Shown here: positions 23,123-34,100 of the stretch, in pieces | Layout of the letters: every line of letters starts with the position of its first letter | How positions within the stretch are numbered: the first letter of the stretch is position 1 | NCBI RefSeq assembly: GCF_009727055.1 | Contig: NC_052354.1 | Coordinates: 38,845,739-38,909,738, forward strand | Reading direction: 5' to 3' | DNA from: Benincasa hispida | Lineage: Eukaryota; Streptophyta; Magnoliopsida; Cucurbitales; Cucurbitaceae | DNA length: 64,000 nt | Position numbers and translations under genes: made by a program | The notes under the pieces: generated by a model | Database searches by the model: none | Told to the model about the DNA's origin: nothing | The model's input: the letters and a program-made list of their open reading frames with translations, nothing else

Positions 23123-24331
23123 TGATGGAACACAAGACATACGCAACAAAATAAGGATCTAATTACACTCTAATTTCTTTTAATTAAAAGGAAATTAGCA
23201 TGCAAATGAAGGAAAAATAGTAAATTAATTTGGATAGGATACAACCTTTGTAGCTCCCGAAAAACGCTTTTCCTTGCTGAATCTCGACCCGAACTCTTTC
23301 GGACCACCACTAGAGCTGACCTACTATCCTCTGGACTCAGAACCGGGTTGTGGGACCCGATGGATGAAGAAACCGAGAGAGAGAGAGAGATGGAAAATAG
23401 GAGATGGAAATTTTTGGTTTGGGTTTTTATTTTTCCAGCAAAATTTTGAAAACTAAAATTGGCAAAAAGTCAAAAGTTTTTAATCCAAATTGAAAGCCCA
23501 TATTTATAGAAAAGTGTCGTGCAAAAATTGCATGAAACCAATTCATAAAAAACCCAACACCTAAAATCCACTATCTATGTGGGCATAATGTCTCCACTAT
23601 AAGCCAACACCTAGCCCACTATCTTGTTAGTGGAATTATCCAACAAAAGTTTGGATTTTCCCAATAACATTAGGCAAAGGGCAAAATTGTCATTTTGTCA
23701 AAATCAAACTTTGACCTAAAAGTCAACATTTTGAATTTTTATGATTTTTTCCGTGTTGACTAAGTTTGATCTCCCAAGCATGAATCTGCATTCATTTTCT
23801 CAAAATTCAAATCATATTTGAATAAAAGGTCGGTCAAAGTTTGACTTTTCAAAGTCAAAAGTCAACTCTTTGACTTTTTACATCTTTGACTATTTTCATT
23901 ATTTCGAGCTTTCGAATATGAACGTATTCATATTATTGATATTTAAATCACATTTAAATATTAAAATTGTATCTCTAAACTACTGTTCTATGTTTATTCC
24001 ATATGAGCTAGTAGGGAAACCTAATTGACCTATAGATCATGGGCTCCAATGATCCGAGATTAGCAAGCTAAACTCTTTAGACGGAGCTAATCAACATTTG
24101 TTAAATCACAGGTCATTCCACTATAGTTCCGTAGTTTCACTCCCCTCACTATAGATATATTTGTGTCCATATGATATAACCATGATTAGTAAGTTAATCC
24201 TTCACGGGTTATTCGTAATCTCGGCTGGGTCATAAAAATCGTTTTACCCCCCAAGACTACATCTTGTTCCTTAAGTTCCACTGATTCTCTAATGAATAAT
24301 TGGTTTAAGGTCCAACCTATAAACCAAACCC
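23123..24331 (-). repeat. Co-C 3' LTR, part 1
   Basis: Starts TGATGGAACACAAGAC; matches the right LTR from 36154 in order, including the TTTGTAGCTCCC block and the GTCAAAGTTTGAC-rich stretch (23690-23890). Interrupted at 24331 by Gy-2 after CAAACCC. The ORF 23274-23456 here is not coding. Confidence 0.9.
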
Positions 24332-24932
24332 TGATGACATGCAGAAATGTATGTCATCTTAGGCCTTTTACTTAGAATTATGAAGGTTGTTAAGCAGAAT
24401 ATGTGGCATTTGTGCTAGGAATTCATGAGAAAATAAGCTTGCATCGTTCAACATTAAACAATCTCGGCTAACCCATTATTATGCATTATTATGCGTTCAA
24501 TGTTCTATTTTTGTAGCTAATGCAGGAAGCAGACGCAACTGCGGAAAATGAACCACCGCATAGACGACCGCATGCGAAGAAACTCTCCATTACAAAGGCG
24601 AACACGTTGATCAACGCATGGATGTTGTGGTAATCAGCTGTATGCATCCATCGCATTGGTGTTGCGCTCGTCAAGCGATTGCAGTCATCGTGTAGAGTTG
24701 TGGTATTAAGAGAATGCAGTCACTGAATGATTGCGGCTATGCGATAACGCATGATAAAGGGATCAACGCGAGGTTGGTGGAATGAATACATCAACACATC
24801 TACCTTGGGAAAATCAAAAGATGATGTTGACATTTCACCTACCACGCCGTTAGCTGCAAAGGTTCAGAAAAGGACTAACGCGTCGAATGTCAGAATCAAA
24901 GCAGTCCATTAATGCTTTAGGCGATCCAAGCT

Positions 24933-24942
24933 CTATAAATAG
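24933..24942 (+). promoter_or_regulatory. Gy-2 LTR TATA box
   Basis: CTATAAATAG, conserved in the second LTR at 28373-28382 and, on the minus strand, in Gy-3 (47768-47777, 57877-57886). Likely Pol II core promoter. Confidence 0.7.
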
Positions 24943-26204
24943 AAGCCGATGAGAAAAAATTCAATTCATCCAAGGTTTTCGCCTGAGGTTCGCCTAGAGC
25001 GGATCCTTGTGATCCAGACAAAATGGTGAGAAGACATCTGAGAGTTCTTCACCTCCTTCATCCATTCTGAGTGACGATCGGAGCCTTCGACTGGAGCTAG
25101 ATCTTGGAAGAGTCAGCTCCACCACCTATCCATGGCACCACCGGCAGCCTTGACGCACATCCGTTGGAAGCAAGTCTTTGCTTCCAACTGGTCAATTCAT
25201 TTTCCTTTCTTTTCTTATACTGTATTGTATGACATTTTGTGATTAAGGAATTAATACAATTTGTTTTCAATGCATTTCTCTATTCCTTCAACTCCATCTC
25301 CATCTTCTTTGCTTAGCATCTTTACTTTCATTGCAACACTTAGTGAGATTGCTTGGGTATCTCATACTTAGTCATGTGGATTAGGGATATGAAGCATGTA
25401 GCAAACCACCGAGAGGTGTGTATTGCGTGAGTGTGTGAGTAATCTTATTTGCTTAGTGTGAAGCTATGGCAATGCCTGTCTATAGGCTAACACATTGTTT
25501 GTTTATGAGTAAAGTCAGCAACAACCAACTACCCAGGAGGGTAAGTGGTTAGTCGCATTAAGCAATTTATGCATTGTTCACTAGAGATAGGAACAATCTT
25601 AAGTCAATAGAGTTCATGCGGTTAACTTGTCCTATGAGCACTTCATTCATCATTTAGGCACACACTTGGGAGAGTAGTCTAAAACCTAAATCTAAGACTC
25701 GGAAGAGCGAATTGGAACGCATAGGCAAGAATGGGAAACTTAGGGATAAGCTCCGTTTTCTATCACACAGCGTATGCGCCCTACAGATAGGATATTGCAT
25801 GCATCCAAGAAGTAGGATAAGGTGGTATGTGGCTAGCAGCTCATGCGGCGAGAGCTCGTGAGTGGGTTATGGAGGTCTAGGCAGGCATAGGCTTCCCGAC
25901 AATATAGCAGATACACCGCATACATCCTAGAGTTAGGTTCACATGTGTGTAGCATGATTCCATGGCTTGCGTTGACTAAGGTTGCCCTTGCGGTCACTCT
26001 TAAGGGTTGCAATAAAACATCTCCGCATTTTATCTATTTTCCCATTCATTTGTTTCATGTCAAGAGTTGTCGTGTTTCTACCTCTCATTCCCATTCTCAT
26101 TGCGTTGTCTGTTAGTTAGGAATAGGAGTAGGAGTAGCTTAGCAACCCCTCCAACATTCTTTTATTTAACCGCTGCATGCACATTACTGTATTCAGTCAG
26201 CTAC

Positions 26205-26230
26205 AAGTCCCTGTGTTCGACCTTGGATCA
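26205..26230 (+). other. Conserved gypsy LTR block
   Basis: A block reading AGTCCCTGTGTTCGACC plus YGGATCA. It recurs in every gypsy LTR of the window: 2110-2134 (+), 29618-29642 (+), 46690-46714 (-), 49703-49728 (+), 56788-56811 (-), 58888-58910 (-). It is followed each time by GAAACTTGTG-like and GAAAACTTGTGA-like words. Function unknown. Confidence 0.85.
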
Positions 26231-26436
26231 CCTGAGAATCTTGTGTTCACGTTATACTTGATGTGAGCGCAAGAAAACTTGTGACAGGATGCATGGTCAT
26301 CGCATATATTTATTAACGCATATTCATTCCAACACATGACTATCAACGTATACCTTAAGAACATGCATCGCATACCGTGTCCAAAGGATTTTAGTTGTCG
26401 AGTAAATTGACGTCTAATTTTCCGTCATCAAGTTTT

Positions 26437-26454
26437 TGGCGCCGTTGCTGGGGA
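26437..26454 (+). other. Gy-2 primer binding site (tRNA-Asp type)
   Basis: TGGCGCCGTTGCTGGGGA, 6 bp after the LTR. Best-preserved gypsy PBS of the window. Confidence 0.9.
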
Positions 26455-27912
26455 CTTGGTAGCTAATTGTTATTGAGTATTGTGTCTCTGCAGGCAAATT
26501 TTTTATCTTGGGAGTATTGCAGCTTGTGCGACCAGGTTGCAACCAATATTGAAGTGTAGGCGATGCGCTGAAAGCCAATATTGACCCCAAGATAGAAGGG
26601 CAATCAATCACAAAAGAGCTGAAGGTAATTCTAAGCACATGGTGGCCAACATGAGCCCAAAAATTGTTGGAAGTTCCAATGGTCAGGACAAATCCTTGAC
26701 CCAAACATTTGAGAGCAATCTCTTGCATGGAAGACCCCTTGTGGTGACAACACTCTAATTTTTCCAGGGACGTCTTCTACTCTATATTTAACTTTCTTTC
26801 TTAGTTTAGGTTATTTTTATTTTTATTGTTATTTTGGATATATGACTGTTTCCTTGGTTGTGGTGTGTTTGCTCTTGTAGGTGCGACAATAAGTCTCCTC
26901 AGCACGCAGTACAACGCAAGAATTCCTTTCACCCTTCAATGCATGGCTTCGATCGTGGATTCAACGCATGATCGCATGCGTTATTCCGCCTAAGGTTCTT
27001 TTCTTGTTATCATGTATGCCTTATCCTTTTGAAATTCTATTTTCCCGATTGCATTGCTTTGCGGTGTTTCTATGATGGTACGTATAATTCACCACATCTT
27101 CTAACTAATCATCGCAAGGCAACCCTTACTTTTAATAGCTTCTTCAAATTTTGAAAGTCTTAAGATTTATTTTGTGCAAACCTTTGTTCAAATATTTATT
27201 ACCACATTCTTGTAATTTTGTTTTTAGCTTTACGGTGAGAACACTGCCAACCGCTAAGTTTGGGGGTGGCAGTGGTCTCGGAGAATTGTGTTCATTACAT
27301 TGCGATCATTGTTAAAAAAATGAAGCGAGTTTTTGAGAATAATAACTCCACTGTCAACGCAATGGGGAAACCCATGTTGATAAGAGTTAAGCTGTTGAAA
27401 GCACTTGCTCGAAGTTAGATGTCCGCATGACACATGTGGGGGCAAGCCAAAATGAAGGCAAGTCATCAGGATCAGCGCATAAGTGCAACTCCTCTGTCCG
27501 GTGCAAGCCAAATCAAACAAGACAAGAGTTGAGTTGAATATGGAATGCAACCGAAGTTAGATGCCCGTATGACACATGCAATGGTAAGCCAAAACAAAGG
27601 GCGTAACCAGGTTCAACGCTGCATTCGAATAAGTTAGTCGCAAAATTTTTGAAGTATTTTGAACGAACGCATTCTCAAAAGCTAAACGCAAAGTTACAGT
27701 GAATGAATAAAAAGTTTTTGAGCAAAGGCTTGCCGGATTTAAACTTAGAAAAAATATTTTTGAAGAAGCAGCCAAAGTAAAGGAGAGCATTGTGGTGATG
27801 GTCAGAGGTGTGTATAAATTATATTATGAGAAGCTGGTCATCGCAAAGGAATGCATGAAGGTGAGTTAAAATTTCTTGAGTATAACGCATGCTTGAGGAC
27901 AAACATGATTTT
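26455..27912 (+). other. Gy-2 interior: gag-start remnant and noncoding 3' region
   Basis: The first 300 bp have weak similarity to the Gy-1/Gy-3 gag start region (short pieces between stops) with no usable frame; minus-strand ORFs (26414-26728, 27254-27550, 27557-27790) are chance frames. The remainder holds a polypurine-like AAGTTTGGGGGTG at 27256-27268 and two copies of a conserved motif (27410-27459, 27552-27601). No pol similarity was seen. Confidence 0.65.
27410..27601 (+). repeat. Motif M, two copies, in Gy-2
   Basis: Copies at 27410-27459 and 27552-27601 share the core GAAGTTAGATGYCCG-ATGACACATG, then GGYAAGCCAAAA. The same motif is present twice in Gy-3 (50231-50280, 50421-50475) and twice in Gy-4 (60772-60820, 60901-60955), always between two polypurine-like tracts. 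Not coding in any consistent frame. Confidence 0.9.
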
Positions 27913-27925
27913 AAGTTTGGGGGTG
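27889..27925 (+). other. Gy-2 hairpin and polypurine tract
   Basis: ATGCTTGAGGACAAACAT (27889-27906) is a 7-bp-stem hairpin with an AGGA loop and one mismatch. It is followed by PPT AAGTTTGGGGGTG (27913-27925) abutting the 3' LTR. Perfect versions lie at 49929-49946 and 60469-60486. Confidence 0.9.
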
Positions 27926-29847
27926 TGATGACATGCAGAAATGCATGTCATCTTAGGCCTTTTACTTAGAATTATGAAGGTTGTTAAGTAGAATATGCGG
28001 CATTTGTGATAGGAATTCATGAGAAAATGAGCCTGCGTCGTTTAGCATTAAAGAAATTGGACCACCGCATAGACGACCGCATGTGGAGAAACTCTCCATC
28101 GCAAAGGCGAACGCATCGATCAACGCAGGATGTTGCAGTAATCAGCCGTATGCGTCCATCACATGGGAGTTGCGCTCGTCAAGCGATTGCGGTCATCGTG
28201 TAGAGTTGCGGAATGAACGAATCAACGCATCTACCTTGGGAAAATCATAAGATGATGTTGACATTTCACCTACCACGCCATTAGCTGTAGAGGTTCAGAA
28301 AAGGACTAACGCACCGAATGTCAGAATCAGAGCAGTCCGTTAATGCTGTCAGCGATCCAAGCTCTATAAATAGAAGTCGATGAGTAGAAATTCAAGTCAT
28401 CCAAGGTTTTCGCCTGAGGTTCGCCTAGGGCGGATCCTTGTGATCCAGACAAAATGCGTGAGAAGATGTCTGAGAGTTCTTCACCTTCTTCATCCATTCC
28501 AAGTGACGACCGGAGCCTTCGACTGAAGCTAGATCTCGGGAGAGTCAGCTCCACCACCCATCCATGGCACCACCGGTAGCCTTGGCGCACATCCGCTGGA
28601 AGCAAGTCTTTGCTTCCAGCCGGTCAATTCATTTTTCTTTCTTTTTTCATACTGTATTGTATGACATTTTGTGATTAAGGAATTAATACAATTTGTTTTC
28701 AATGCATTTCTCTGTTCCTTCAACTCCATCTCCATCTTCTTTGCTTAGCATCTTTACTTTCATTGCAACACTTAGTGAGATTGCTTGGGTATCGCATACT
28801 TAGTCATGTGGATTAGGGATATAAAACATGTAGCAAACCACCGAGAGGTGTGCATTGTGTGAGTGTGTGAGTAACCTTATTTGCTTAGTGTGAAGTTATG
28901 GCAATGCCTGTCTATAGGCTAACGCATTGCTTGTCTATGAGTAAAGTCAACAACAACAAATTGCCCGAGAGGGTAAGTGATTGGTCGCATTAAACAATGT
29001 ATGCATTGTTCACTAGAGAAAGGAACAATCTTAAGTCAGTAAAGTTCATGTGGTTACCTTGTCCTATGAGCGCTTCATTCATCCTTTAGACATACTTGGG
29101 AGAGTAGTCTAAAACCTAAATCTATGACTTGGAAGATCGGATTGGAACGCATAGGCAAGAATGGGGAACTTAGGGATAAGCTCCGTTTTCTATCACACAG
29201 TGTATGCGCCCTACGAATAGGATATTGCATGCGTCCAGGATGTAGGATAAGGTGGTATGTAGCTAGCATGCTCATGTGGCGAGAGCTTATGAGTGGGTTA
29301 TAGAGGTCTAGGCAGGCATAGGCTTCTCGAAATATCGCAGATACACTGCATACGTCCTAGAGTTAGGTTCACGTGTGTGTACCATGAGCTGGCTTGCGTG
29401 ACTAAGTTGCCCTTGCGTCACTCTTAAGATTGCAATAAACATCTCGCATTTTATCTATTTTCCCATTCATTTGTTTCATGTCAAGAGTTGTTCGTGTTTT
29501 ACCTCTCATTCCATCTCATTGCGTTGTTGTTAGTTAGGATAGGAGTAGGAAGCTTAGCAACCCCTCCAAAATCTTTTATTTAACCGCGCCATGCACATTA
29601 CTGTATCAATCAGCTACAAGTCCCTGTGTCGACCTTGGATCACCCTGAGAATCTTGGTTTCACGTTATACTTGCGTGGTGAGCGCAAGAAAACTTGTTGA
29701 CAGATGCATGTTCATCGCTAATATTAACGCATATTCATTCCAACCATGACTCACACAGACTATCATACGCATACTTAAGAACATTCATCGCATACCGTCC
29801 AAGGATTTTAGTTTTCGAGTAAATTGACATTTAATTTCCACGTCACA
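27926..29847 (+). repeat. Gy-2 3' LTR
   Basis: TGATGACATGCAG ... CCACGTCACA; homologous to the 5' LTR. It lacks a block near the start that the other has (about 24700-24780 region) and carries frequent single-base losses after 29390. TATA box at 28373-28382. Confidence 0.92.
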
Positions 29848-30515
29848 ACGCCTCTTGCCAGGAAAGGTGGACCCTTGTCAAGCCGATTCAATACTAAAGG
29901 AACAACCTATCTCTATCCCTATAAAGTAGGAGGTAATTCCGTCTTGCACCATATGTTCCCAGCTATCCACCTATCTTACCCCTGAAATGGAAGGCTTATT
30001 GGCCCGCGATAATGAGCTGCCCTTACCTATGCAGATCTAAGGATAATTCCGAGTTGAACAGGAGTTCATAGTTAGCTCAAGATTAAGATTAAATTACCTA
30101 GGTCATCAATTAACGAAATAGTCAGTTTTATCATAAAACGGCGTTTAGAACTTAAAAGTGACTATTTCATGGTTCAGTCTTATGTAAACTCTTTACATAG
30201 GATGCCCCCACTTTTATGTCTCCACATGAACGATTTAGGATCACATCGTTTGTACTAACTACAAAATAAGCCGCATTCAATAGTGTCTCTAGAATAAGGC
30301 ACCAACTTATTCATATACTATAGACCATTTTGGCTATATATTTGAACTTGATCCACATTTATGTCACTATATAAAGTTCAAACTACATTAAATAGCCTCA
30401 GGACCTTAGTTTATTGGATTCAAGATTACAATTTCAATAACAATTTTATCGAAAAACAAAACATAATATGTTTATTAATGTACAAACTACGAGTTTTAGG
30501 ACATAAAATCCAATA
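29848..30515 (-). repeat. Co-C 3' LTR, part 2
   Basis: Resumes the Co-C LTR after Gy-2 and aligns with about 37300-37984. Ends AAAATCCAATA (CA mutated to TA). Confidence 0.9.
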
Positions 30516-30528
30516 AACTCCCACTTGG
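30516..30528 (-). other. Co-C polypurine tract
   Basis: Reverse complement CCAAGTGGGAGTT directly abuts the 3' LTR, as in Co-A. The segment 30529-30648 between it and the pol stop is noncoding. Confidence 0.85.
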
Positions 30529-30648
30529 ACTAAAACTCCTAGTGGAGTATCACAATGTTGAATTTAAGTGAGAAACATATGAGTACAATAAACATATGAA
30601 TACAATAAACTAGGGCATATACCCAAAAGTTCTCCCACTTGTCCTAGT

Positions 30649-33600
30649 TTACAAACTCCGTAGACCCAGACTCTGTAGGTGACCTTCAAACACTTTAGCT
30701 GTGAGGGCCTTTGTAAAAGGATCAACAATGTTTTGCTCAGAAGATATCTAGGTTACTACAACGTCTCCACGATGTACAATCTCCCGGATCATATGGTATG
30801 TTCACTCAATATGCTTGCCGCGCTTGTGGCTTCTTGGTTCTTTTGAATTTGCAACTGCACCACTATTATCACAATATAGGGTGATAGGTAGATGCATATT
30901 TGGAACGACTTCCAAATCTGTCAAGAATTTCCTCAACCATACTGCTTCCTTTGCTTCGTCACATGCAGCTACGTATTCAGCTTACATTGTGCAGTCCGCA
31001 ATACAGTTTTGCTTCACACTTCTCCACACTACTACTCCTCCATTCAGAATGAACACTGATCCCGATGTAGATTTTTTTGCATCTTTATTGATTTGAAAAT
31101 CAGAGTCAGTGTATCCAGTAAGGATCAAATCCTTAGTACCATACACGAGCATGTAGTTCCTCGTTCTCCTAAGACATTTGAGGATATTCTTAACGTCAGT
31201 CCAATGATCATATCCAGGATTGGACTGATACTTACTGACTATCCCTACTGCATAGCATATGTCAGGTCTAGTACATAACATTGCATACATCAGGCTCCCT
31301 ACTGCGGAAGCATAGGGAATGTGTCTCATATCCTCAACCTGTTGAGGTGTCTTAGGACATTGATCCTTTGACAAATGAATTTCATATCTGTAAGGAAACA
31401 AACCTCTTTTGGAATTCTGCATCTTATACCTAGACAACATTTTGTCTATATATGTTGCTTGAGATATGGCCAATGTTCTATTCTTGCAGTTTCGAATAAT
31501 CTGAATCCCGAGAACATACTGCGCATTTCCTAAATCTTTCATTTAGAACTGCGTTGCTAGCCATTTTTTGATGTCAGTTAGGTAACCTACTTCATTCCCA
31601 ATGAGTAGAATATCGTCAACATATAAAACTAAGAATGCTATAGTAGAATTGACGATCTTCTTGTAAACATAAGGCTCGTTAACATTCTGTTCAAAGCCAN
31701 GTAAACATAAGGCTCGTTAACATTCTGTTCAAAGCCAAAAGATTTGATCGTAGTATCAAATCTTATATTCCAAGATCTAGAAGCTTGTTTCAACCCATAA
31801 ATGGATTTTTGAAGCTTACAAACCTTTTGTTCTTGACCCTGTGTAATAAACCCCTCTGGTTGAGCCATATAGATACTCTCCTCAAGATCGCCGTTTAGAA
31901 AGGCTGTCTTGACATCCATCTAGAAAATTTCAGTCATAAAAGGTAGCAATGGATAAGAGTATTCTAATCGACTTAAGCATGGCAGTGGGAGAGAAAGTTT
32001 CTTCATAGTCCACTTCCTCTCTCTGGGTATAACTCTTTGCCACAAGTCGAGCCTTAAAAGTCTGTACTTTACCGGCTTGGTCTTGTTTTCTCTTGTAGAT
32101 CCACTTACAACCAATTGGTTTTAAATCATTTGGTTTATCTACAAGTTCCCAGACAGAATTGAAGTACATAGACTCCATTTCGAGGTCCATGGCTTTGACC
32201 CACTGATCACGGTCCACATCTTTCATTGCCTGTTTATAGGTCGATGGATCCTCTATGCCGTCATCAGGTATGACGACTTATGTTTCTATTAAACCCAAGT
32301 AACGGTCAGGCTGATGAACAACCCTCCCACTACGTCGAGGCATTCTCAACTCTTGAGAAGGATGTGACTGACCGGATGTACTAGTTTTATCTACTACTTT
32401 AGTAGATGAACTAGCTCTATCTGTAGCGTCTTTGGAAATTTCATTCAATACAAGTCTACTACGAGGTTGATGACTTCTTATGTGGTCTTCCTCTAAGAAT
32501 GTGACATTTGTTGATACAAATACCTTATTCTCTTGAGGATTGTAAAATAGACCACCTTTTGTTTCTTTTGGATAACCTACAAAAGGCATAGTTTTGAACG
32601 ACGTTCCAATTTTTTAAGATTTTGCACCAACACGTGTGTCAGGCATCCCCAAATCCTAAAGTGACGTAAACTGCCTTTACGCCCTTTCCATAGCTCATAA
32701 AGTGTTTCTGAAACACTTTTAGAGGGAACATTATTCAAAATATAGATAGTAATTTCTAATGCATGTCCCCAAAAGGAATCAGGTAACTTAGCAAAGCTCA
32801 TCATTGAGCGAACCATGTCCAACAAGGTTCTGTTTCTTCTTTCAGATACACCGTTCTGTTGAGGCATATTAGGTGCAGAGAGTTGTGACTTGATTCCATG
32901 TTCTATCATATAGTCCTGGAATCTTAAGTCCATGCACTCCCCATATCGATCTGATCGTAGTGTCTTAATTGTTTTACCTAACTGGTTCTCAACCTCAACC
33001 TTATATTCTTTGATCTTTTCAAAAGAATCAAACTTGTGATGCATTAGGTAAATATGACCATACCTTGAATAGTCGTCAATAAAACTGATGAAATATTCAT
33101 ACCCACCTCGAGCTTTGACATTCATTGGTCCACAGAGGTCCCAATGTACGAGTTCTAAGGGTATTGTGGCTCTGAGACCTTTTCCAGTAAAAGATCTCTT
33201 AGTCATTTTTTCCTCGAGACAAGACTCACATGGAGGTAAGGAATTGTCTTCTAACTGATTTAGAAGTCTATTCTTAATCAATCTCTCAATCCTTTTAAGA
33301 TTTATGTGGCCAAGTCTTAAGTGCCATAGATAGGCATTAGAAGAAACTCTTTGTCTTTTATTCTGAGTTTCGGTTGTTCTAAACATCTCAGTATTTAAGA
33401 CAAATTTTGCTTTAGTTGGTCTTAACTTATATAAGTTGTTTTCAAGTATAGCAGAACAAATTTGAATTCCTTTTCTGTAAATGAACTCTTCATTAATTTC
33501 AAAAGATATTTTATATATTTGTTCTAATATACATATGATAGATATTAAATTCCATCTCATTTTAGGAGCATACAAAACATTTTTAAGTATGATATATCTA

Positions 33601-33840
33601 TCGTTGAAAAAAAACTTCAAGTCTCCCACTGCTTCGACCGAGACAACCTCTCATGTTCCAACCTTGAGGGTGATCTCGCCTTCTTCAAGCTTTTTCCAGG
33701 AACTAGTTTCCTGAAAAGAGAAGCAAATATGATTAGTGGGTCCTAAATCCAATATCCAGGTTGAGGTATCATACTCCACTAAACATGTTTCAACAACTAG
33801 TAAATCATATTTACCTTGTGCTTCTTTTTATGCTTTTTTC
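30649..33840 (-). pseudogene. pol: Co-C pol: protease, integrase, RT, RNase H
   Basis: The protease motif is changed to ILDLGPTNHIC (usual DSGAT). The longest open piece, 32577-33629, holds the pre-integrase zinc region (LWHLRLGHINLKRI...CESC) and the integrase core: LVHWDLCGPMN, LRSDRYGECMD and VSERRNRTLLDMV, so D, D and E are present. A frameshift near 32580 leads to FVGYPKETKGGLFY and the linker (32278-32589). RT follows: KPIGCKWIYKRKQDQ and VDYEETFSP (31930-32226), MDVKTAFLNGDLEESIYM (31638-31919), the YVDD box at 31612-31623, then connection and RNase H (30982-31542; TGYTDSDFQ, STSGSVF). The RT break at 31700 is caused by the N-duplication; other stops (31543-31560, 32227-32277) look genuine. 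Confidence 0.9.
31663..31737. other. Single-N join flanked by a 37-bp exact duplication
   Basis: Copies 31663-31699 and 31701-31737 are identical around the N at 31700. This lies in Co-C RT and shifts its frame; collapsing the duplication would rejoin the NEPYVY end of one ORF to the segment before YVDD. Likely assembly artefact. Confidence 0.88.
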
Positions 33841-34100
33841 TCAGCAAGGTATTTCGGGCAGTTCCTCTACCAGTGCCCGTTTAGGTTGCAGTGGAAACAT
33901 TTTCCTTTTTCTGCAACTTTCTTTCTTTTGTTTGTCATGGGAGTCTTCCCCTTACCAGCAGGGGCCTGAGAACATTCCTCAGTTAAGACAAATCTCAGGT
34001 CATCTACTACTAGTATTGTATTCAAATTTGTTTTCCATGTTGAGTAGTTGTCGCCGTTAAGTTTTTTAGAAGCTAATAGTTGAATTAAAGAGCTAGTCAT
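33841..34100 (-). pseudogene. gag: Co-C gag with large internal deletion
   Basis: Starts MTSSLIQLLASKKLNGDNY at 34100. After VLTEECSQAPA it jumps directly to the basic linker GKGKTPMTNKRKKVAEKG and zinc knuckle CFHCNLNGHW, then a stop and RNCPKYLAEK. All four ligands (CX2CX4HX4C) are encoded around a Trp/Leu-to-stop change. Compared with Co-A and Co-B about 200 residues of the UBN2-type capsid domain are missing, so this copy could not build a normal particle. Confidence 0.85.

Larger units (their letters stand above)
24332..26430 (+). repeat. Gy-2 5' LTR
   Basis: TGATGACATGCAG ... TTCCGTCATCA, 2.1 kb, matching 27926-29847. Contains a TATA box (24933-24942) and, near the 3' end, the conserved block around 26205-26230. 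The ORFs within (24489-24674, 26067-26261) are not coding. Confidence 0.93.
24332..29847 (+). mobile_element. Gy-2: pol-less Ty3/gypsy element (LARD-like)
   Basis: Two LTRs (24332-26430, 27926-29847) flank only 1.5 kb of interior. It has a good tRNA-Asp-type PBS (26437-26454) and PPT (27913-27925). The interior has a short gag-like start and then noncoding sequence with two copies of the motif described at 27410 and 27552; protease, RT and integrase are absent. It sits in the Co-C 3' LTR: left flank AACCC, right flank ACGCC (3 of 5 match), and the host LTR continues on the other side with the expected TCTTGCCAGGAAAGGTGG. The right LTR is shorter, with many 1-2 base losses from 29390 onward. 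Confidence 0.9.

Noticed and set aside
23274..23456. Small gene within the Co-C LTR
   Set aside because: The corresponding stretch in the right LTR (36290-36480) does not preserve the frame.
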